From contig CAZAQS010000188.1 in NCBI GenBank assembly GCA_964486825.1, positions 1 through 9,507 of the forward strand: DNA of 9,507 nucleotides, given 5' to 3'. This DNA comes from CAZAQS01 sp964486825. Its GTDB lineage: Bacteria; Chloroflexota; Anaerolineae; Anaerolineales; UBA4823. The notes under the pieces were generated by a model that worked only from the letters and a program-made list of their open reading frames with translations, did no database searches and was not told where the DNA came from. The position numbers were made by a program, and so were the translations under genes. This document shows, one piece after another, positions 1 through 4,905 of this stretch. Position 1 is the stretch's first letter. Each line of letters starts with the position of its first letter.

Positions 1-672
1 AATTTCTCCCAGGATAGCGCTGCTGGCTACCAAATGCTCCATATTATCTAGGACTAATAATATTTTTTTATCATGCAGTTGATGGAAGACCTGTTGTTTT
101 GGATCAGCAGAAACCGAGAGAACCAGTCCTAATCCGTTTGCAAGAGCCGGGATAATCGATTCGTCCAGGTCGACTGAAGCCATGGAGAGAAAAAACACAC
201 CATCGCTGAAAAGAGTTTCAAGTTTATGGGCTACTTCTACTGCCAGGCGGGTCTTGCCTACCCCGCCGGGACCGGTCAAGGTCAGTAGCCGGCAGGCAGG
301 GTCCAGCAACAGGCTGGAAACAATATCGATCTCATGTTCGCGCCCGATGATAAGAGTGGGATAAACAGGCAATTTGCTGGGAAGTGGTGAGCTGACCCTT
401 GGCGCCTCGATTTCGGTAAGCGCAGGAAGAGCTTCCAGGCTGCTTTCTCCTTTTTCCCGGCGCGCGATTTTGATGAAGAGCGCATGCTGATCCGCCGAAA
501 TTTCCAGATGCCGGGCCAGCAGTTCCGCGATCTGGCGCGAGGGCCGGCGCTCATCGGCTTCAATCTTGAAAATGGCGGATGTGGAACAACCAACTCGCTG
601 GGCGAGTTCCTTTTGTGTCAGGTCGAGTGCTTTTCGCCGTCGCCGGATCCAGGTCCCAAAGGATGTTTCCAT
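1..672 (-). CDS. XRE-family regulator with P-loop (NB-ARC/LuxR-like) ATPase domain, partial
   Basis: The reading frame is open from the ATG at 672 to the left edge of the window, giving the first 224 residues; the rest lies outside. Residues about 7-60 form an XRE helix-turn-helix (LTQKELAQRVGCSTSAIFKIE, then the ERRPSRQIAE stretch typical of this family). Residues 134-141 are a Walker A motif (GPGGVGKT) and 204-209 a Walker B (ILLVLD), followed by NMEHL as in NB-ARC and MalT-like ATPases. The family usually continues into TPR-like repeats and acts as an ATP-dependent, ligand- or partner-gated transcription switch in the cytoplasm; that part is inferred because it is off the edge. The start is supported by AGGA five bases upstream. 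The gene is divergent from the acyl-CoA mutase, so it may control it. Base composition appears more AT-rich than the genes to its right (several TTA and ATA codons), which may hint at a different history. The target and signal are unknown. Confidence 0.88.
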   Translation of the reverse strand, partial: METSFGTWIRRRRKALDLTQKELAQRVGCSTSAIFKIEADERRPSRQIAELLARHLEISADQHALFIKIARREKGESSLEALPALTEIEAPRVSSPLPSKLPVYPTLIIGREHEIDIVSSLLLDPACRLLTLTGPGGVGKTRLAVEVAHKLETLFSDGVFFLSMASVDLDESIIPALANGLGLVLSVSADPKQQVFHQLHDKKILLVLDNMEHLVASSAILGEI

Positions 673-709
673 CACTATCCTGCTTCTATATTAATCTTGC
701 CTTAGGAGT

Positions 710-720
710 CCGATAATCGG
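710..720. repeat. CCGAT-A-ATCGG palindrome, possible operator
   Basis: A perfect 5-1-5 inverted repeat lies 37 bases upstream of the regulator ATG. A further CCGAT half-site sits at 741-745. The palindrome falls just downstream of the candidate -10 of the regulator promoter, where a repressor would block initiation. This placement suggests autoregulation by the XRE protein. The repeat is short and could arise by chance. Confidence 0.3.
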
Positions 721-723
721 GAT

Positions 724-752
724 ATTGTACTCCGTTTTGACCGATTGATCTA
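724..752 (-). promoter_or_regulatory. candidate promoter for the XRE-ATPase regulator
   Basis: Read on the minus strand, TACAAT (724-729) is a good -10. A weak -35, TAGATC (747-752), lies 17 bases upstream. Transcription would start near 717 and leave a leader of about 45 bases. The -35 matches consensus at only three of six positions, so the call is tentative. Confidence 0.35.
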
Positions 753-773
753 GAAATAATAGGACTAATTTCA

Positions 774-791
774 TCCAGGTACTATCCTGGA
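774..791. repeat. inverted repeat TCCAGG-N6-CCTGGA
   Basis: A perfect 6-base inverted repeat with a TACTAT spacer lies in the divergent spacer. It is about 77 bases upstream of the mutase -10 and about 100 bases upstream of the regulator ATG. It is not followed by a T-run, so it is not a terminator. It could be a binding site for an activator or repressor of the divergent promoters. This rests on position and symmetry only. Confidence 0.3.
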
Positions 792-864
792 GGTCCCAAA
801 CCCAAAGATCCATATCTCAGGGATTTCTCGTGAAAAATAATCTGTCTGCGCGCCTGTCCTGCCG

Positions 865-873
865 TGCTATAAT
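865..873 (+). promoter_or_regulatory. extended -10 promoter for the mutase gene
   Basis: TGC-TATAAT is a perfect sigma-70-type -10 hexamer preceded by the TGn extension, which can compensate for a poor -35. No good -35 is seen 16-18 bases upstream. Initiation near 880 would give a leader of about 84 bases before the mutase ATG. I see no recognisable riboswitch in that leader. Confidence 0.55.
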
Positions 874-963
874 TTTTATGGTTCGCCCTACCTGTATTGG
901 GGGAAAAGGATTTCTGTTGAATAACCGACAAGGGGTTTCGTAGGGAAGCCAGAGGAGAAATCT

Positions 964-2643
964 ATGTACGATCGTCAAAAACTCGACCAGTTGCGGAGTG
1001 CGCTCGACAAATGGGAGGAGACCAGTCTGCCCAAATCCTTGAAGGGCCTCCCCGAACGACAGGAGCGGTTCATCACTACTTCATCCGAGCCCATCGAGCG
1101 GGTCTACACCCCCCTGGATGTCCAAGATATGGATTACCTGGAAGACCTGGGCCTGCCCGGGGAATATCCATACACGCGTGGCATCCACCCCACCATGCAT
1201 CGCTCACGCTTGTGGACCATGCGCATGTTTGCCGGTTTCGGTACGGCCGAGGAGACCAACCAGCGCTTCAAATACCTGCTGGAAAAGGGCCAGACCGGGC
1301 TTTCGATCGCCTTCGACCTGGCTACGCTGATGGGCTACGACACCGACGCTCCCGAGGCGCTGGGCGAGTTCGGCAAATGTGGCGTAGCAGTCTCCTCACT
1401 GAAGGATATGGAGCTGCTGCTCCAGGATATCCCGCTCGAAAAGGTCTCTACCAGCATGACCATCAACTCGCCGGCTGCCATCATTTGGGCCATGTATATT
1501 GCCACGGCTGAGAAGCAGGGCGTGCGCCCCGACCAGCTGCGTGGTACGACCCAGAACGATATCCTTAAAGAATACATCGCCCAGAAGGAATATATCTTTC
1601 CTCCTGAGCCTTCCATGCGCCTGGTGGTGGATACGATCGAATACGGCGCGAGTGATGTCCCCCAGTGGAACACCATTAGCATCTCGGGCTACCATATCCG
1701 GGAGGCGGGCTCGACCGCTGCTCAAGAGCTGGCCTTCACCCTGGTGGATGGGATGGAGTACGTGCGCTGGGCCATACAACGCGGCCTGGATGTCGACCGC
1801 TTTGCCCCGCGCCTGTCCTTCTTCTTCAACGCCCATAACGACTTCTTCGAAGAGATCGCCAAGTACCGGGCAGCCAGGCGCATCTGGGCGCGCGAAATGC
1901 GCGAGACTTTTGGGGCCAAGAATCCGCGCTCGTGGTTGATGCGCTTCCATACCCAGACGGCGGGCGTATCACTGACCGCCCAGCAGCCGGAAAACAACGT
2001 TGTGCGGGTGGCGGTACAGGCTCTGGCGGCCGTGCTGGGCGGGACGCAGTCGTTGCATACCAACAGCATGGACGAAGCCCTGGCGCTGCCCTCCGAGCAC
2101 GCCGTTACCGTGGCCTTGCGCACCCAGCAGGTACTGGCGGAGGAGTCGGGCGTTACCAACACCGTTGACCCGCTGGCTGGCTCCTTCTTCGTGGAGGCCC
2201 AAACGAACCGTATCGAGGCGCAGGCATACGATTACTTCCGCCGCATTGAAGAAATGGGCGGGGTGTTGCCAGCCATCGACAAAGGCTTCTTCCAGAGCGA
2301 GATCTCGGATGCCGCCTACCGCTACCAGCAGGAGATCGATGAAGGCTTGCGCCGGATTGTGGGCGTGAATGCCTATACCGACCGTAAGCCGGTCAGCATC
2401 CCGATCCTGGAGATGGACCCGCAAGGCTACCAAAGACAGGTCTCCAGGCTGGAGCAGTTGCGCGAAAGCCGCGATGCAGGCCGGCTCGGGCAGGCTCTGG
2501 ACCGGCTGCGAATTGCCTGCCAGGGCACGGAAAACACCATGCCTTATATCTTGGATGCAGTGCGGGCTTACGCCACCCTGAGCGAGATCACCGGGGTGAT
2601 GAAAGAGGTCTTCGGGGTCTACGAAGAGCCGACTTGGATATAG
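964..2643 (+). CDS. adenosylcobalamin-dependent acyl-CoA mutase large subunit, isobutyryl-CoA-mutase-like
   Basis: The 559-residue product matches the substrate-binding TIM-barrel part of the methylmalonyl/isobutyryl-CoA mutase family, which rearranges acyl-CoA carbon skeletons by a radical mechanism. It ends without the B12-binding domain (DxHxxG motif), so it should need a separate small subunit of about 130-150 residues; none is in this window. Visible landmarks are YPYTRG (68-73), T77, R82, T85, R87, S114, TQND (196-199) and the Tyr243-His244 pair. Numbering by eye matches the Propionibacterium methylmalonyl-CoA mutase. Residue 89 is Phe (Tyr in methylmalonyl-CoA mutase), 207 is Gln (Arg there, binding the substrate carboxylate) and 116 is Ala (Asp in 2-hydroxyisobutyryl-CoA mutase). 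That is the isobutyryl-CoA mutase pattern. Residue 75, usually Tyr, is His. The start is set by AGAGGAGAA just upstream. The YIP1 gene follows after 10 bases. The family is certain; substrate is inferred, and automated annotation would likely say methylmalonyl-CoA mutase. Confidence 0.93.
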   Translation: MYDRQKLDQLRSALDKWEETSLPKSLKGLPERQERFITTSSEPIERVYTPLDVQDMDYLEDLGLPGEYPYTRGIHPTMHRSRLWTMRMFAGFGTAEETNQRFKYLLEKGQTGLSIAFDLATLMGYDTDAPEALGEFGKCGVAVSSLKDMELLLQDIPLEKVSTSMTINSPAAIIWAMYIATAEKQGVRPDQLRGTTQNDILKEYIAQKEYIFPPEPSMRLVVDTIEYGASDVPQWNTISISGYHIREAGSTAAQELAFTLVDGMEYVRWAIQRGLDVDRFAPRLSFFFNAHNDFFEEIAKYRAARRIWAREMRETFGAKNPRSWLMRFHTQTAGVSLTAQQPENNVVRVAVQALAAVLGGTQSLHTNSMDEALALPSEHAVTVALRTQQVLAEESGVTNTVDPLAGSFFVEAQTNRIEAQAYDYFRRIEEMGGVLPAIDKGFFQSEISDAAYRYQQEIDEGLRRIVGVNAYTDRKPVSIPILEMDPQGYQRQVSRLEQLRESRDAGRLGQALDRLRIACQGTENTMPYILDAVRAYATLSEITGVMKEVFGVYEEPTWI

Positions 2644-2653
2644 AGGAGGAAAT

Positions 2654-3178
2654 ATGCTGTTCGAAAGGATCGTTGGAGTCTTCCGGTTAAGCGCGCCGGT
2701 CTTCGAAGAGATCGAGCATGACCGGACAGCTACCGGGCAGGCCGCCCTGGTGGTCGCCGGAGTCGCCCTTCTGCTGGGGCTTGGGAGCGGGTTCACCGCC
2801 GTCACCGGCGTGGGCAGTTTCATACAGACATTTATCAGCACTTTTATCTGGGCTTTTATCGGCTGGGTGCTCTGGTCGGGGGTTTCATACATCGTCGGGA
2901 CATCCTTTTTTGGTGGGCGGGCGGATATGGGCGAGATGTTGCGCGTGATCGGTTTTGCCTCGGCGCCGCTGGCGTTGGGCATCATCCCCTGCATTGGGGG
3001 GCTGGTTGGGGCGATGTGGGCGGTGGCAGCCGGCTTCGTGGCAATCCGCCAGGGCCTGGACCTGGACAACATGCGCGCCCTTCTGACGGTGGTGATCGGC
3101 TTTGTGCTTTACCTGATCGGCTACCTGGCGCTTCTGGTTGGTGGCTTTATCTTCGGCCAGCTCTTTGGCTTGCGCTAA
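2654..3178 (+). CDS. YIP1-family integral membrane protein
   Basis: The 174-residue protein has the layout of bacterial YIP1-domain proteins: a short amphipathic N-terminus (RLSAPVFEEIEHDRTATGQA, 11-30) followed by membrane segments. These fall at about 30-50, 59-82, 98-115, 115-132 and 143-168. The FEEIEHDRTATGQA stretch is characteristic of the bacterial versions. The function is not established; the eukaryotic namesakes act in membrane traffic, which does not transfer. The ATG sits four bases after GAGGAGG, with the Shine-Dalgarno directly abutting the mutase stop codon, so the two genes are almost certainly co-transcribed and probably translationally coupled. Whether it has a functional link to the mutase is unknown. 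Confidence 0.85.
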   Translation: MLFERIVGVFRLSAPVFEEIEHDRTATGQAALVVAGVALLLGLGSGFTAVTGVGSFIQTFISTFIWAFIGWVLWSGVSYIVGTSFFGGRADMGEMLRVIGFASAPLALGIIPCIGGLVGAMWAVAAGFVAIRQGLDLDNMRALLTVVIGFVLYLIGYLALLVGGFIFGQLFGLR

Positions 3179-3211
3179 TGGAGATCGCAGGCAGCCTGCC
3201 GATGGAACGTG

Positions 3212-3220
3212 TGTTACAAT
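3212..3220 (+). promoter_or_regulatory. extended -10 promoter for the FKBP gene
   Basis: TGT-TACAAT carries a good -10 hexamer and the TGn extension, the same arrangement as the mutase promoter. The -35 region is poor. Initiation near 3227 would give a leader of about 50 bases. This suggests the FKBP gene can be expressed apart from the mutase-YIP1 pair, from whose end it is separated by 98 bases. Confidence 0.45.
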
Positions 3221-3276
3221 CAACTGAAATTTAGATCATGGGGGGAACGATCGAGCAAGAACACAAAGGAGGACAT

Positions 3277-3777
3277 ATGATGCAGGATTCTAACGAACCC
3301 AAGCAAATTGGAGACGATACCGTCGTCACGCTAGAATATACGCTGTCAGTGAACGGCGAAATAGTAGATACATCCGAGGGAGGCCGGCCCATCCGATTCA
3401 TTCAGGGCCAGCAGCAGATCATCAAAGGCCTGGAAGATGAGCTTTATGGGATGAGTGTAGGAGAAAGCAAACAGGTTATCGTGGAGCCGGAGGCCGGTTA
3501 TGGGGAAATCGACCCTGAAAACTACGCCGAGATCCCAAGCGACCAGTTTCCAAAGGAAATCCCGCTCGAACCGGGCGTTGAGCTCGAATTGAAGGACGAG
3601 GACGGTGAGATCGTCGACGCCCGCATCGTCTCGGTGGAGGATGACACCGTGCGACTGGATTTCAACCATCCCTTAGCCGGCGAGCGGTTGCATTTCCAGG
3701 TTAAAGTTGTGGATCTGCGCGGGGCCTCGCCGGAGGAGCTCGACCTCGGTCACGTGCATGAAGGCCACGAACATTAA
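3277..3777 (+). CDS. SlyD-like FKBP-type peptidyl-prolyl cis-trans isomerase
   Basis: A cytoplasmic folding helper that catalyses prolyl isomerisation and, in SlyD relatives, also binds unfolded chains and metal. The 166-residue protein has an FKBP half-domain at about 13-75 (VTLEYTLSVNGEIVDTS, then FIQGQQQIIKGLEDELYGMSVGE). An insert-in-flap chaperone domain follows from about 76 to 128, and the closing FKBP strand (DFNHPLAGERLHFQVKVVDLR) covers 128-148. The C-terminal tail has four histidines (159, 161, 164, 166), a short version of the metal-binding tail of SlyD; it has no cysteines, unlike the long E. coli tail. A longer frame opens at 3238, but AAAGGAGG at 3265-3272 points to the tandem ATGs at 3277 and 3280; either could be the true start. 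It ends before the bidirectional terminator. A role in nickel delivery is possible but unsupported, as no nickel enzyme is nearby. Confidence 0.93.
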   Translation: MMQDSNEPKQIGDDTVVTLEYTLSVNGEIVDTSEGGRPIRFIQGQQQIIKGLEDELYGMSVGESKQVIVEPEAGYGEIDPENYAEIPSDQFPKEIPLEPGVELELKDEDGEIVDARIVSVEDDTVRLDFNHPLAGERLHFQVKVVDLRGASPEELDLGHVHEGHEH

Positions 3778-3838
3778 GTCTCTCGTTCCCAGGCTCTGCG
3801 TGTGAACGGGAATTAGCGTAGGACCAAGACTGAAAGCC

Positions 3839-3874
3839 ATCAAAAAAACGGCACGCTCGTGCCGTTTTTTTGAT
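3839..3874. terminator. bidirectional rho-independent terminator
   Basis: A perfect inverted repeat: the GC-rich stem CGGCAC/GTGCCG closes a GCTC tetraloop, flanked by seven A on the left and seven T on the right, with the symmetry extending to ATC/GAT. Each strand therefore reads as a stem followed by a U-tract. It lies between the convergent FKBP gene (62 bases after its stop) and the thioredoxin-fusion gene, and should stop transcription from both. Confidence 0.93.
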
Positions 3875-3917
3875 TCAAGATATGTCATTGTCCAGCAGAG
3901 TAGAGAGGGTGGTGAAC

Positions 3918-4037
3918 CTAGCGGGTGGGACCCCTTGTGACCAAGGTAATGCTCCCGGTGAATACCCAGTACATAAGCGGCAGTCCGATACTACCAATGA
4001 TCGCTCCTGCCCAACGTATCTCGGGCGGGAGGTTTCC
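3918..4037 (-). other. short hydrophobic reading frame without a start codon, possible remnant
   Basis: Just downstream of the thioredoxin-fusion stop, in the same frame and separated by two stop codons, lies a 39-codon stretch ending in TAG at 3918-3920. It translates to a membrane-like peptide (around IRWAGAIIGSIGLPLMYWVF). No ATG, GTG or TTG is placed to start it; the only ATG is internal, at about codon 24. It may be a decayed piece of a small membrane gene, or chance. Apart from this, I see no gene between 3875 and 4046. Confidence 0.25.
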
Positions 4038-4046
4038 TCAATTCTC

Positions 4047-4601
4047 CTAGCCTCCCCGCCCCGTAATGGCCTTAACCCACGCCCCCGCTCTCGGGGCAAT
4101 CGCCTGCCAGATCGGGCAGCGGTCGTGCACGGCCGAAAAGGCCACCACTCCACCCACGGCCGCCAGTGCCAGGTTAAAGCCCGAAAAGCCCCCCCAGGCT
4201 GCCAGCCCCACAAGTAGAAGCCCCGCGCCCATCCTCAACGCTCTTTCAAGCGAGCTGACGCCGCTCTGCTCCGGCGCCTCCCCATGCAAGGCAGCTTCGA
4301 AGAGCGATTTGACTGCCCTGGGGGATCCGGCGCCTGTACTGCGCATAACCTCCGCCTGCCCTTTGAAGGCCAGTAGGGTGGGGATGCCGTAGACGTTGAA
4401 ATGGCGCAGCAGGTCGGGATGATCGTCGGCATTGATCTGCCATAGGTCGACCTGGCCTTTATAATCCCTTTCCAGGTGATGTAGAACCGGCTCGATCATA
4501 CGGCAAGGGGCGCACCAGGGCGCCCAAAAATCGACCACCACCGGCCGGCCGCTCTCATTCAGCCGGTCCAAGAAGTCTTTGACCTGTCTGGTTTCGTCCA
4601 T
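4047..4601 (-). CDS. thioredoxin fused to a DUF2892-like membrane tail
   Basis: The N-terminal part (about 1-107) is a thioredoxin fold with VVVDFWAPWCAPC (21-33), redox cysteines 30 and 33, and the cis-proline loop YGIPTLL (P74). The active site is WCAPC instead of the usual WCGPC. After a linker (about 108-120), two hydrophobic helices (about 124-139 and 143-158) end in DRCPIW (160-165), the Cys-Pro signature of DUF2892/YgaP-type membrane hairpins. No signal peptide precedes the thioredoxin, so it probably faces the cytoplasm, anchored by the tail. The frame is open back to 4781, but the ATG at 4601 is preferred: it gives a clean thioredoxin N-terminus and overlaps the upstream TAA by one base (TAATG), indicating translational coupling. 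Cys162 could take part in thiol or persulfide exchange; that is inference. Total 184 residues. Confidence 0.87.
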   Translation of the reverse strand: MDETRQVKDFLDRLNESGRPVVVDFWAPWCAPCRMIEPVLHHLERDYKGQVDLWQINADDHPDLLRHFNVYGIPTLLAFKGQAEVMRSTGAGSPRAVKSLFEAALHGEAPEQSGVSSLERALRMGAGLLLVGLAAWGGFSGFNLALAAVGGVVAFSAVHDRCPIWQAIAPRAGAWVKAITGRGG

Positions 4602-4804
4602 TATGCCCGCCTGGTCCGGAAGCGGAATAGCGAGTACAGCGGACACCAGCCCACAAGCCCGGTAACCAGGAAGACAACACCCAGGATGGTGAGAACCACT
4701 CCCAGGCCGCCGCCCACTACGCCGCCTAAGCTCATGTAGAGCAGGACGATCCCCAACAAAACTCTGATAACCCTGTCCCATCCAGCTTCATTAATAAATC
4801 TCAT
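4601..4804 (-). CDS. small DUF2892-like membrane protein
   Basis: A 67-residue protein with two hydrophobic segments (about 13-30 and 33-52) followed by GWCPLY (52-57) and a basic end (RFRTRR). This matches the DUF2892 hairpin also found at the C-terminus of the YgaP rhodanese. The family is linked to sulfur or redox proteins by association, but its role is not established. The ATG at 4804 is preferred because AAGG lies seven bases upstream; a GTG one codon earlier (4807) is possible. Its stop overlaps the start of the thioredoxin fusion, which carries a second copy of the same domain type. The 98 bases upstream, up to the permease stop, hold no convincing promoter, so it may be read through from the lactate genes. 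Confidence 0.8.
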   Translation of the reverse strand: MRFINEAGWDRVIRVLLGIVLLYMSLGGVVGGGLGVVLTILGVVFLVTGLVGWCPLYSLFRFRTRRA

Positions 4805-4905
4805 CACATCACCTTCATGCCGATCCTTAGTTCGAAACTACTCTTTCTATTCTATTAGACGTGGGGATGTGAAAAAGGTTACAAGAATCCGAGGGAATGC
4901 CTGGC

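Noticed and set aside
49..769. A 10-base direct repeat TAGGACTAAT at 49-58 and 760-769
   Set aside because: Many 10-mers are expected to recur by chance in 9.5 kb; one copy is inside a coding region and nothing else marks it.
880..963. Possible cobalamin riboswitch in the leader of the B12-dependent mutase
   Set aside because: The leader is only about 84 bases, and I see neither the conserved B12-box core nor the needed long-range stems.
1969..3072. A long open frame (367 codons) on the minus strand opposite the mutase and YIP1 genes
   Set aside because: It spans parts of two well-supported genes on the other strand, has no recognisable domain, and is rich in Pro, Arg and Ala as expected of an antisense shadow in GC-rich DNA.
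3187..3199. GCAGGC-A-GCCTGC inverted repeat after the YIP1 stop
   Set aside because: A one-base loop cannot form the full hairpin, no T-run follows, and the repeat overlaps the -35 area of the FKBP promoter without further support.
3875..4217. Frames of about 112-115 codons on both strands across the thioredoxin gene end
   Set aside because: The parts that overlap the fusion gene are frame shadows; the low-complexity Arg/Gly/Pro content does not resemble a protein.
4602..4781. Upstream extension of the thioredoxin gene to an earlier start at 4781
   Set aside because: The extra 60 residues are out-of-frame translation of the DUF2892 gene and have no thioredoxin-like character; the TAATG overlap start is better.
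4808..4905. A promoter for the DUF2892-thioredoxin pair in the spacer after the permease gene
   Set aside because: TTGTAA and TCTAAT on the minus strand are 19 bases apart, and other pairs are worse; none is convincing.
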